Shown here: one piece after another, positions 8,405-16,169 of the stretch
Layout of the letters: every line of letters begins with the position of its first letter
How positions within the stretch are numbered: position 1 is the stretch's first letter
Assembly (NCBI GenBank): GCA_003249955.1
Contig: QKHS01000054.1
Coordinates: 1-43,509, forward strand
DNA length: 43,509 nt
Source of the DNA: Bacteroidales bacterium
Lineage (GTDB): Bacteria; Bacteroidota; Bacteroidia; Bacteroidales; ML635J-15
Direction of reading: 5' to 3'
Notes under the pieces: model-generated
The model's input: the letters and a program-made list of their open reading frames with translations, nothing else
Database searches by the model: none
Told to the model about the DNA's origin: nothing
Program-made: the position numbers and the translations under genes

Positions 8405-9244
8405 ATGAAAGATGAAATAATTATATATCAGAATGATGATACTTCAACTAAAATTGAAGTCAGGATTGAGGATGAAACTGTTTGGCTAAACAGACATCAG
8501 CTCGCGTTACTTTTTAACAGGGATATTAAAACAATAGGGAAACATATTGCTAATGCATTACACGAGGAGTTGGAAAATTTTTCAGTTGTCGCAAATTTTG
8601 CGACAACTGCCAGTGATGGAAAAGTTTACAATGTCGAACACTACAGCATTGACATGATTATGTCAATCGGATATCGGGTAAAATCAAAGCAAGGTACCCA
8701 GTTCCGTATTTGGGCGAACAGGGTTTTGAAAGAATATTTACTCAAAGGTTATGCTGTAAATCAGCGTGTTGACCGGATCGAAAATGATATGCATTCCTTA
8801 AAAAAAGAAATAGGAGAAATGAAACTGCAACTAAATCAATCCTTGCCTGCCCACCATGGAATATTCTACGACGGCCAGGTCTTTGATGCTTATGTTTTTG
8901 TTTGTGATTTAATTAAATCTGCACAAAAGTCAATTATTCTTATTGATAATTATATTGACGAATCAGTTCTGGTTTTGTTGTTGAAGCGGCAAAAAGGAGT
9001 AACTGCAACAATTTACACCAAGTCAATTTCAAAACAGCTTGAGTTTGACATAAAAAAACACAATCAGCAATATCCTCCGATAGAGGTAAAGATATTTACT
9101 AAATCGCACGACAGGTTTTTGATAATTGATAATAAAACGGTTTATCATATTGGAGCATCAATTAAAGATTTAGGTAAGAATTGGGTTGCATTTGCAAAAA
9201 TGGAGCTAAATAGCTTTGAAATGATAACTAAACTTGAATTGTAA
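8405..9244 (+). CDS. RhuM-family protein 2 with PLD-like C-terminal domain
   Basis: A 279-aa paralogue of the preceding gene. The first 25 residues (EIIIYQNDDTSTKIEVRIED) and the C-terminal 115 residues are nearly identical to gene 1, while residues about 28-150, including the helix-turn-helix-like segment (NRHQLALLFNRDIKTIGKHI), differ considerably. HDRFLIID is conserved at His235. The start at 8405 follows AGGA directly and matches gene 1; an upstream frame from 8318 would add an unrelated hydrophobic stretch. It begins 76 bp after gene 1. Conserved ends around a divergent centre imply gene conversion or swapping of the recognition region. A bidirectional terminator follows. Confidence 0.82.
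   Translation: MKDEIIIYQNDDTSTKIEVRIEDETVWLNRHQLALLFNRDIKTIGKHIANALHEELENFSVVANFATTASDGKVYNVEHYSIDMIMSIGYRVKSKQGTQFRIWANRVLKEYLLKGYAVNQRVDRIENDMHSLKKEIGEMKLQLNQSLPAHHGIFYDGQVFDAYVFVCDLIKSAQKSIILIDNYIDESVLVLLLKRQKGVTATIYTKSISKQLEFDIKKHNQQYPPIEVKIFTKSHDRFLIIDNKTVYHIGASIKDLGKNWVAFAKMELNSFEMITKLEL
8583..8609. repeat. internal inverted repeat in RhuM gene 2
   Basis: Perfect 13-bp arms CAGTTGTCGCAAA and TTTGCGACAACTG flank a single T. The outer eight bases of each arm match the repeat in gene 1, while the inner bases differ but remain complementary. Confidence 0.88.
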
Positions 9245-9330
9245 AATTAGGATTAATGGACATAAATAATGGTAAAAACTTCTATAAAGCCTCATATTAC
9301 TACTTTTGAAGCAAATCAAAGCTTATGAAT

Positions 9331-9366
9331 AAAAAAAACAGCGTGAAAATACACGCTGCTTTTTTC
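9331..9366. terminator. bidirectional rho-independent terminator
   Basis: The stem CAGCGTG/CACGCTG (9339-9345 and 9352-9358) has an A-run before it and a T-run after it, so it can terminate in both directions. It lies between the convergent RhuM gene 2 and acyl-CoA dehydrogenase gene. Confidence 0.9.
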
Positions 9367-9384
9367 ATTTTTCGGAAAGTTATG

Positions 9385-11160
9385 TTAAAACTTATACTCG
9401 TTTTCTTCAATCAGGTAATCAGCAATTCTTCTGCGGGCATCTTTTACGTTTACACCTTCAACGCAGGTAAGATTCTTCATTGCTTTATACATTTTATTTG
9501 CTTCTTCTCCTTCGCACATTGAATAAACGGCATCAACGGCTTTTTTGCTTACAATGCCGGCAGCATCAAATACATTAACAGCTAACATATCTTTATAAAT
9601 GTCAATATTTGATTTTGCATTTGTTTCTTCAATTTTCTTAACCCTTAATGCAAGAGACTCTGCAGAATAAATCTGAATCATAATATCACTGATATTGTTG
9701 ATTACTTCCTGTTCTTTCAGAATGTCTTTTCCGTATTTTGCAGAAGCAGCGTGTATTAAAACTAAAGCAGCTTTCTTGTAATTGCGGATGTAACGAAGTT
9801 TTTGATCAAAGAATGATTCTCCGTCTTTTTTATCTTCGCGGCAATTTTCCATATTGTTGTAGTAATTTTCGGCAGGACCGGCCATATCGAAATCACCTTT
9901 CATTCCACGTTTAATAGCAGTTTCTACAAGTAAAAGACGGTTAATTTCGTTTGTTCCTTCGAAAATTCTGTTAATTCTTGAATCGCGGTAACCTCTTTCA
10001 ACGGCCATTTCTGCCGAATACCCCATACCGCCGTGAATCTGTACAGCTTCGTCAGTTACGAAGTCAAGTACTTCAGAACCGTAAACTTTAAGCAATGCTG
10101 CTTCGACTGCATAATGGCTGATTGCCTCGATAGAAGCTAAACCTTTGTCCATTCCGCTTGATTTAAGTTCTGTCATTAAATCGTCGATATCATTACTTGC
10201 TCTGAAAATTGATGATTCCAATGCAAAAGTTCTTATAGCCTGTTCAGCCATTTTATGTTTGATAGCTCCGAAACTTGAAATTAATGTGTTAAACTGTTTA
10301 CGTTCGTTTGCATACTTAACAGAATCGGTAATAGCTTTTTTAGCAGCACCTATTACGTTTGCGCCAAGTTTAATACGTCCCATATGCAGAATGCTCAGTG
10401 CAATTCTGAATCCCATACCCGGTTTGCCGATAAGATTTTCAACAGGAACTTTTACGTCGTTATAGTAAATCTGAGCTGTAGATGAACCTTTGATCCCCAT
10501 TTTATGCTCATCCGGTCCAATTACAACACCCGGCATATCTTTTTCAACGATAAATGCAGAAAGTACGCGGTCGTTTCCGATTTTTGCAAAAACAACATGA
10601 GTATTGGCAAATCCTGCATTGGTGATCCACATTTTTTGTCCGTTGATAATATAATGTTTTCCGTCTTCGGAAAGAACAGCATTTGTTTTACCTGAATTTG
10701 CATCAGATCCTGCACTTGGTTCGGTTAAGCAGTATGCGCCGATAAATTCACCACTTGCAAGTTTTGTAACATATTTTTGTCTTTGTTCTTCGTTACCGTA
10801 ATACATAATCGGTAAGGTTCCGATTCCGGTTGATGCCATAAAGGCTACAGAAAATGAATACCCTGCACCAATATTTTCGGCTGCAAGCATCTGAGTTACA
10901 AATGATTGTTCAAATCCTCCGTATTCTTCAGGAATAGCAATCCCCATTAAACCCAATTCACCTGCTTTTCTTACTGTCTGAGCCATTAATTCACGGTCTC
11001 CTTTGTCAAGCTGGTCAACAATAGGATAAAGTTCTGTTGCCAAAAAATCTTTAATTGTTTGAGCAATCATCTGTTGTTCTTCATTGTACTCCTCAGGAAT
11101 AAAAACATTTGAAGATTCTGTCTCTTTTACAAGAAATTCACCGCTTTTTAATTTTTCCAT
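9385..11160 (-). CDS. acyl-CoA dehydrogenase family protein
   Basis: A 591-aa FAD-dependent flavoprotein oxidising acyl-CoA to enoyl-CoA in beta-oxidation or a related route. Visible are the N-terminal helical domain, the central beta-domain (YCLTEPSAGSDANSG, WITNAGFANTHVVFAK), the flavin/C-terminal helical domain with QIHGGMGYSAEMAVERGYRD, and the catalytic-base region RIFEGTNEINR. The protein is about 200 residues longer than short/medium-chain enzymes because of a C-terminal helical extension (from about residue 420), as in the very-long-chain type and in Bacteroidota homologues. Substrate length cannot be read from sequence, and no electron-transfer flavoprotein gene is nearby. Confidence 0.93.
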   Translation of the reverse strand: MEKLKSGEFLVKETESSNVFIPEEYNEEQQMIAQTIKDFLATELYPIVDQLDKGDRELMAQTVRKAGELGLMGIAIPEEYGGFEQSFVTQMLAAENIGAGYSFSVAFMASTGIGTLPIMYYGNEEQRQKYVTKLASGEFIGAYCLTEPSAGSDANSGKTNAVLSEDGKHYIINGQKMWITNAGFANTHVVFAKIGNDRVLSAFIVEKDMPGVVIGPDEHKMGIKGSSTAQIYYNDVKVPVENLIGKPGMGFRIALSILHMGRIKLGANVIGAAKKAITDSVKYANERKQFNTLISSFGAIKHKMAEQAIRTFALESSIFRASNDIDDLMTELKSSGMDKGLASIEAISHYAVEAALLKVYGSEVLDFVTDEAVQIHGGMGYSAEMAVERGYRDSRINRIFEGTNEINRLLLVETAIKRGMKGDFDMAGPAENYYNNMENCREDKKDGESFFDQKLRYIRNYKKAALVLIHAASAKYGKDILKEQEVINNISDIMIQIYSAESLALRVKKIEETNAKSNIDIYKDMLAVNVFDAAGIVSKKAVDAVYSMCEGEEANKMYKAMKNLTCVEGVNVKDARRRIADYLIEENEYKF

Positions 11161-11197
11161 ATAAATTATTATTCGTTATTTTTTTAATAATCAGGTG

Positions 11198-11205
11198 CAA
11201 AAATA
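11198..11205 (-). promoter_or_regulatory. candidate -7 box for the acyl-CoA dehydrogenase gene
   Basis: On the minus strand this reads TATTTTTG, a match to TAnnTTTG, 38 bp upstream of the start codon. No TTG is seen at the expected -33 spacing. Confidence 0.4.
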
Positions 11206-11329
11206 AAAAATATTTTGTAAACAGCTTTTTTTTCATTCATTTAGCAACACCGGAAATAATTTATGAGTCGAAAAATCCGGATGCTTCAAATGAAATTTAC
11301 TAAAAAAACAAAAATCCCTGATTATAGAT

Positions 11330-12022
11330 TTAATCTGAACCATTTTCAAAGAAAAAAACTGAAATGTCCGGATAGCAGTAGCGTTCTGTGTCCTCAACCG
11401 GAATAAGTACAGTGCTGAAAAAGGATAAATTAATCCGGTCTTTTATTTCCTGCGCGGATTTTGTAAACCCACAGTTATAAGCAGTCGCATAAAATCTTAG
11501 TTTCTCAGATTCATTTATAAATATTTCATTTGCGAACCTGGAGTCCATTATTTTAATAAACATTATCAGATACCTCAACTGCCACACATCGCTATCCAGC
11601 CTTTTTATCCTATCCAGCCTTGATTGCGGTGAGTTTTTTTTACTGAATTTTGTTTTTTTGTTTTTTGCAGAAAAAATTTCTTCAATTTTTTCTGCAAACG
11701 ATGGTTTCATCTGAAAATGTCCTATGGAAAAATCTGAATATTTCGTTCCATATTGAATATAAAGTGTTTTCAGAGCAGAAACTTCAATTATATCCTGTAT
11801 GGCGGAATACCTTATTAATTCAGGGAATATAATTGCAACGGCAAATTCAGGATTAATGTTTTCTTTTTTCAGGCTATCATTAATCCATTGGTTCTTAGAT
11901 ATATATACTGTTGCTTTGTCGTAGTCTTTGCCGAATATTTTTTTATAATCAGAAATTGTTTTTCCTGAGCAGTAAGATACAGAAGTAACAAAGCATAGTA
12001 AAACCGCGATAATTGTTTTCAT
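11330..12022 (-). CDS. exported protein resembling a lytic transglycosylase
   Basis: A 230-aa protein with a signal peptide (MKTIIAVLLCFVTSVSYCSG). Three features recall the lysozyme-like fold of SLT-type murein transglycosylases: PEFAVAIIFPELIRYSA, where the Glu of PEL sits where the catalytic Glu is expected; DFSIGHFQMKPSFA, resembling the GxxQ(I/M)xP motif; and YATAYNCGF, resembling the AAYNAG motif. All three are degenerate, so the fold is an inference. The start codon overlaps the stop codon of the upstream gene in a TAATG arrangement, indicating translational coupling. Confidence 0.55.
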   Translation of the reverse strand: MKTIIAVLLCFVTSVSYCSGKTISDYKKIFGKDYDKATVYISKNQWINDSLKKENINPEFAVAIIFPELIRYSAIQDIIEVSALKTLYIQYGTKYSDFSIGHFQMKPSFAEKIEEIFSAKNKKTKFSKKNSPQSRLDRIKRLDSDVWQLRYLIMFIKIMDSRFANEIFINESEKLRFYATAYNCGFTKSAQEIKDRINLSFFSTVLIPVEDTERYCYPDISVFFFENGSD

Positions 12023-13089
12023 TAAAACGGTAAGCTGTATTTTACAAGCTGGGTTTCGTTTTTAAGACTTAACCAGACCAGACTATTGCTGCAATAACCG
12101 GCATAAACAGGATAAGGATATTCTGACCCGTCCCATAAGACCATTTTATTATAAAACTGGACTGCATATTTTGTTGCATCGGCAGAGAGAAATATTTTAT
12201 TATTTGAAGGATAGTCTTCACCGAAATCTTTTACTTCGGAACCGTTAATGTAAAGTACACTTCCGAGAATCATTGTCCAGTTATTCCGGCTGTTATAAGC
12301 AAAACAAGGATTGTCTCCGTAGAGATTGTCAGAATTATATGGCCCGTATGTTTTTCCGGTTTCGGTGTAAATAACCGCTTTTGGCATCGAGGCATCGGCA
12401 GAAGCATTATTTTGTAAATCGGTTATTTCCTGTGAAATTTTCATCATTTCTTCTTCCGTTATGTTTGAACCGCTGAGACTCATTATTTTTTCATTAATAA
12501 TTGCATCTATTTCGCTGACAGATTTTGAGGTCAGTAAAAATTTATCGCCGGATTTGTTGAATACAACATTTTCCACATTGCCATTAACAGTGAATTCAGG
12601 ACACAAATTGCTTATTACAACTTGTTTCATTTCGTTGCTAATACAAACTGCGACAAAGCTTTTTTCATTATCGGAAAAGAATGAATTTATAATTTCGGCA
12701 AACGGACCGTATTTTTTTCCGTTAAATACAAAAACAGAATAACCTTCGTCGGTGATTTCAACTTTATTTTCGGGCTCTTCATTATTATCGTTGTTGTAAA
12801 CCGGGCCATCTTTCAGAAGTTCGCCTTTACACATGTTTTGCTCAATCTGATTCTTTTTGAACGGGCCGTTTTTTGTTCCGTTATTATAAACGAAGAAATT
12901 TTGCGTTGAAGAATTATAAACAGTTACACACACTTCCCCGTTATTGCATATCATTCCGGCACTGCTTTCGGAAACCAAAAAGCTTTCTCCTTTTCCGATT
13001 GTGAGCAAAGGTTCAGATTTTATGCCTGTCTGGCAAAAAGTTATCATGCTTATAATAACTGCAATTGATACTAATAAAGCCTTTTTCAT
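12022..13089 (-). CDS. exported hypothetical protein with GPF/GPY repeats
   Basis: A 355-aa protein with a signal peptide (MKKALLVSIAVIISMITFCQ) and no family I recognise. The motif G-K/T-x-Y/N-GPF/Y occurs at least three times (TKNGPFKKNQ, KKYGPFAEII, KTYGPYNSDN), each near a YSVFVFNGK- or AVIYTETGK-like strand. This spacing suggests a repeat-based beta structure, such as a propeller. It is translationally coupled to the transglycosylase-like gene, so the two probably act together in the envelope. Confidence 0.7.
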   Translation of the reverse strand: MKKALLVSIAVIISMITFCQTGIKSEPLLTIGKGESFLVSESSAGMICNNGEVCVTVYNSSTQNFFVYNNGTKNGPFKKNQIEQNMCKGELLKDGPVYNNDNNEEPENKVEITDEGYSVFVFNGKKYGPFAEIINSFFSDNEKSFVAVCISNEMKQVVISNLCPEFTVNGNVENVVFNKSGDKFLLTSKSVSEIDAIINEKIMSLSGSNITEEEMMKISQEITDLQNNASADASMPKAVIYTETGKTYGPYNSDNLYGDNPCFAYNSRNNWTMILGSVLYINGSEVKDFGEDYPSNNKIFLSADATKYAVQFYNKMVLWDGSEYPYPVYAGYCSNSLVWLSLKNETQLVKYSLPF

Positions 13090-13186
13090 ACTATATATTT
13101 TTGTAGGTTCAATAAATTATAAAAAGGAGAGTCAGAAGTAGCAAACAAATATGCCCGGTACTCCTGACTCATCAGATTGGTTAGGC

Positions 13187-13828
13187 TTAGTACTCTGAAA
13201 AAGTTACGCCTTCCGGTAATTCAAATTTGCCGGCATCCACATCACCTGTTTCAATTTCAGAAATCTCCATGACAAAGTCTTCTTTGCCGAGTTTTGACAC
13301 AGTTTTCATAGGAATTCCCTCCCAAATCCAGACTTTTGACGCTATCGGGGATGTAATGGACACAACCTGGCAATCTTTGCCGGCGACAGTTTCATTCCCT
13401 AGCATTTCTATTCCGTATTTCTTTATGTCTTCTGCCGAAACATCATCATAATCTGTTGTGGCCGATGCATAATAAGGCATTTTGGTTCCTTCGGTTGACC
13501 CGATGCTATAATCATATTTATAACCGTCAATAATATAAGAATATGTTCCCGATTTTTCGCCGAACATTTCCATGCTTGATACTGTATATTGCTTGTTCCC
13601 GTAATCGTCAAACCATGTGTCTATAGTCATGTCCATAGTGGTTTTGTAAACAAGATGACCGCTTTTTATTTTGTAAATTTTAGTATTGTCTTTTGTGCTT
13701 TCATCTGAAGTACCGTCGGTTTGTTCAGTTTTTTCGTTGTTGGTTTCATCAGATTTTGTTTTTGATTCACCACATGCAATAATGCTGAATATTGCAAAAA
13801 CAAAAAGAATAATTTTCAGGTTTTTCAT
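13187..13828 (-). CDS. lipoprotein of unknown function
   Basis: A 213-aa exported lipoprotein. The signal peptide ends in a lipobox (FSIIAC), followed by an acidic S/T/E/D linker of about 30 residues of the kind that often precedes surface lipidation in Bacteroidota. The globular part (from about residue 52) has alternating beta-strand character (HLVYKTTMDMTIDTWFDDYG, VWIWEGIPMKTVSKLG) and may be a LolA/DUF4412-like fold, but no diagnostic motif is present. It lies in a run of minus-strand envelope genes, 69 bp downstream of another lipoprotein. Confidence 0.72.
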   Translation of the reverse strand: MKNLKIILFVFAIFSIIACGESKTKSDETNNEKTEQTDGTSDESTKDNTKIYKIKSGHLVYKTTMDMTIDTWFDDYGNKQYTVSSMEMFGEKSGTYSYIIDGYKYDYSIGSTEGTKMPYYASATTDYDDVSAEDIKKYGIEMLGNETVAGKDCQVVSITSPIASKVWIWEGIPMKTVSKLGKEDFVMEISEIETGDVDAGKFELPEGVTFSEY

Positions 13829-13896
13829 AATTTTCAGGTGTTAAGTTTATAAAATAATTTTTGATTTAATATATCCGGCGATGCATTAACCCGTTT

Positions 13897-14529
13897 TTAC
13901 GGGATGCTTACCGAGCTTAATTCACTGTACAAAATTGTAGGATAATCTTCGGCAGTAGTTCCCTCAGTCTTGATTATACCGTTTTGAATGTTGAACCAGT
14001 AATTTTTGTAATACACATTGTCTTCACTTGTTGTTTCACGTATTTTTATACAGGTAAATGTGCCTGCCGGAACTGTTATTGTTTCGTTCAGAGCAACAAC
14101 TGTTCTCGTGTTTGTAACCGAACCTGTTGAAGTTGACCATGTCTCGGACCAGCTATTGTTTACTGCCGGATTTGAAGTGCACAGATTCAACTTTTTCAGA
14201 GTACTTTTCTGAGCAAGATTACAAAATACAGAATTATCTGCATACCATTCGATATTTTGAACCGTCATCCCGGCGATACTCCATCTTACAGCAGCCCATC
14301 CGTCTGTACCGAGCGATGTTATTTCGAAAACTTCACCTATAATTGTTGACGGGTCTTCGCTGTCAAAAGTGTTATAGGTCCACGTAGTACCTTGTTTCAT
14401 AAATGTAAAAGTACTCTGCGTTACAGTAGTGTTATTGTTGTTTTCCTCTTCTTCAGTCTCTTTTTTATCACATGCACTCATCATCAATATCGCTAAAATT
14501 GCGATTAAGCTTATTTTTATAATTTTCAT
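13897..14529 (-). CDS. lipoprotein of unknown function
   Basis: A 210-aa lipoprotein with a lipobox (MMSAC at about residue 20) and an acidic, Asn/Thr-rich linker (KKETEEEENNNNTTVT). The mature domain is beta-rich (TFMKQGTTWTYNTFDSED, NTRTVVALNETITVPAGTFT, YYKNYWFNIQNGIIKTEG). The VPAGTFTCIKI pattern is common in secreted Bacteroidota proteins that share a beta-sandwich or lipocalin-like fold. I do not recognise a specific function. Confidence 0.7.
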   Translation of the reverse strand: MKIIKISLIAILAILMMSACDKKETEEEENNNNTTVTQSTFTFMKQGTTWTYNTFDSEDPSTIIGEVFEITSLGTDGWAAVRWSIAGMTVQNIEWYADNSVFCNLAQKSTLKKLNLCTSNPAVNNSWSETWSTSTGSVTNTRTVVALNETITVPAGTFTCIKIRETTSEDNVYYKNYWFNIQNGIIKTEGTTAEDYPTILYSELSSVSIP

Positions 14530-14655
14530 AACTATATTTTAAATTTATGATATCAGTAATTAGATTTGAAAATAATCCGTATAACCAAAGCCCCGATACA
14601 GCAGAACATAAGTCGTAATTCTTAACGCTTTATCAGATCGGCTAAAACAGCTCTT

Positions 14656-14709
14656 GTCAGGCCTCCGGCTACTGAGTGAATTGTACTGAGCATTGCCGGA
14701 GTGCCTGAC
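14656..14709. repeat. imperfect hairpin between envelope genes
   Basis: GTCAGGCCTCCGGC and GCCGGAGTGCCTGAC pair with one bulge around a 24-base loop. It is downstream of the OmpA gene on the minus strand but lacks a T-run, so it is as likely a dispersed repeat as a terminator. The loop contains TACTGAGCATTGCC, resembling the REP-like sequence near 32.9 kb. Confidence 0.55.
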
Positions 14710-14718
14710 TTTTGTCTG

Positions 14719-16062
14719 TTACAATTTTATAAACTCTACTCTTCTGTTTTTTGCTTTATTTTCAACTGTTGTATTAGGACTTAACGGAACAGATTCGCCT
14801 TTTCCATCGGTTTGAATTCTGTCAGCAGAAATTCCGAAATCTTTAACCAGAGAATTCTTTACATTTGCAGCACGACGTTTTGATAAATCAAGATTCATTG
14901 CATCGTCCCCATCACTGTCGGTATGGCCTACAATCTGAATTTTTACATCAGGATTTTCTGTTAAAACTGCGGCAATTTCTTTTAATGATCCGTAAGATTC
15001 AGGTTTTACAATATCCTTTCCGCTATCGAAATAAATTCCGTAAGAAACAAGTCTGCCTTCTGTTAATAATTTACTGCGCATATCGGGAGATGCTGTTGTG
15101 ATTTTAAGGTTTGACACGAAGTGATGTCCTGCGCCTCCCCATTGGCTGAATCTTATACGGTTGAAACTGACCCCGGGATGTATCAGGGTAGGTCCGTCAA
15201 TAACTTTTTGCTGGTCGTGATAAATTCTTATTCTTCTGTTCTGAACCCAAATAATTACATGTTGAACTTCAGACTTTTTAATCGGGGATATTTCACTGTT
15301 GTTATTAGTACCGTTTTTTTCTTCCGCGTATCCCGAAGCATCCCAATTATAGCTCGATATCACGATATTTACACCTTCTTTTCCCGGATATATACCATCA
15401 TCCATATAATCTTCATTTGAATTTAAAAAAGAAAGGTAAAAACTTGTATTGTCGTTATCTTCGCTGGGTTGGGCAATAACATCAAATTCAAAAATAAAAT
15501 TCTGAGGAATTGCGAGATCTTTCATAAGGCAGTAAACGTTCTCGTCGGAACTCATGTAAAGCCATTTTCCCGGGGCATTATTTACAGTTCTTACTTCGCC
15601 TGAGCCGTCTGTTGTCCATAAAGCCGGGAAATCTCCGATTGCATCCTGCGAAAAGTCCTCGAAAAGTAAAATCTGGTCCCCCGGAACAAAATCGTATTTA
15701 GTGTACGATTCTAATTTAGGCTTATCGTCCGGTTTTTTTACATCTTTTACTTCTTCCGTTTCGGCATCATTGTTTACTTCAGTTTCATCTGTATCAGAAC
15801 CAACCATTTCGTCATCTTCGGTATTTTCCACTTCTTCAGTTTCATCATCTTCAGACTTGTCTTTCTTTTTAAAAACACCTTTAATCCCGTTTTCGATTCC
15901 ATCCAGGCCTTTGTCTATCCCTTCGTCAACTCTCTGATCTACCCTGTTTGTAGTTTTTTCTTCAACCTTACCTTTAACGTCAATCTGGGCAAATGCACTT
16001 CCCGTATTAAAAAGAAGTATTAAACAAAATGCGCTGATTATCAGCAATATCTGTCTTTTCAT
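14719..16062 (-). CDS. OmpA-family exported protein with a lectin-like middle domain
   Basis: A 447-aa protein. A signal peptide (to about residue 26, AFA-Q) is followed by a charged helical stretch with VDEGIDKGLDGIENGIKG, a long Glu/Asp/Thr linker (about residues 65-115), then a beta-rich domain (about residues 125-325; LLFEDFSQDAIGDFPALW, FIFEFDVIAQPSEDND) resembling a concanavalin/LamG sandwich. The C-terminal OmpA domain is complete (IYFDSGKDIVKPESYGSL, IQIVGHTDSDGDD, KAKNRRVEFIKL). It should be periplasmic or outer-membrane associated and bind peptidoglycan. It diverges from the histidine kinase gene. Confidence 0.87.
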   Translation of the reverse strand: MKRQILLIISAFCLILLFNTGSAFAQIDVKGKVEEKTTNRVDQRVDEGIDKGLDGIENGIKGVFKKKDKSEDDETEEVENTEDDEMVGSDTDETEVNNDAETEEVKDVKKPDDKPKLESYTKYDFVPGDQILLFEDFSQDAIGDFPALWTTDGSGEVRTVNNAPGKWLYMSSDENVYCLMKDLAIPQNFIFEFDVIAQPSEDNDNTSFYLSFLNSNEDYMDDGIYPGKEGVNIVISSYNWDASGYAEEKNGTNNNSEISPIKKSEVQHVIIWVQNRRIRIYHDQQKVIDGPTLIHPGVSFNRIRFSQWGGAGHHFVSNLKITTASPDMRSKLLTEGRLVSYGIYFDSGKDIVKPESYGSLKEIAAVLTENPDVKIQIVGHTDSDGDDAMNLDLSKRRAANVKNSLVKDFGISADRIQTDGKGESVPLSPNTTVENKAKNRRVEFIKL

Positions 16063-16121
16063 AATAAATATGTTTCAGTTTTTAATTTTATGTAAAGTTA
16101 TGTATTTTATTTTATTGGTAC

Positions 16122-16156
16122 AATCCCCTAAAAAAGGGATTTTTTTCTTAATTTTG
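16122..16156 (+). promoter_or_regulatory. hairpin and -7 box before the histidine kinase gene
   Basis: AATCCC and GGGATT pair around a CTAAAAAA loop (16122-16141) and are followed by T residues, a terminator-like shape. TAATTTTG at 16149-16156 matches the -7 consensus 14 bp before the kinase start. No plus-strand gene lies upstream that would need termination, so the hairpin may be an operator. Confidence 0.4.
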
Positions 16157-16169
16157 TTTTTTGTATTTT

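Noticed and set aside
16122-16146. Rho-independent terminator before the histidine kinase gene
   Set aside because: The hairpin has T residues after it, but no plus-strand gene lies upstream, so it is reported as a possible regulatory hairpin instead.
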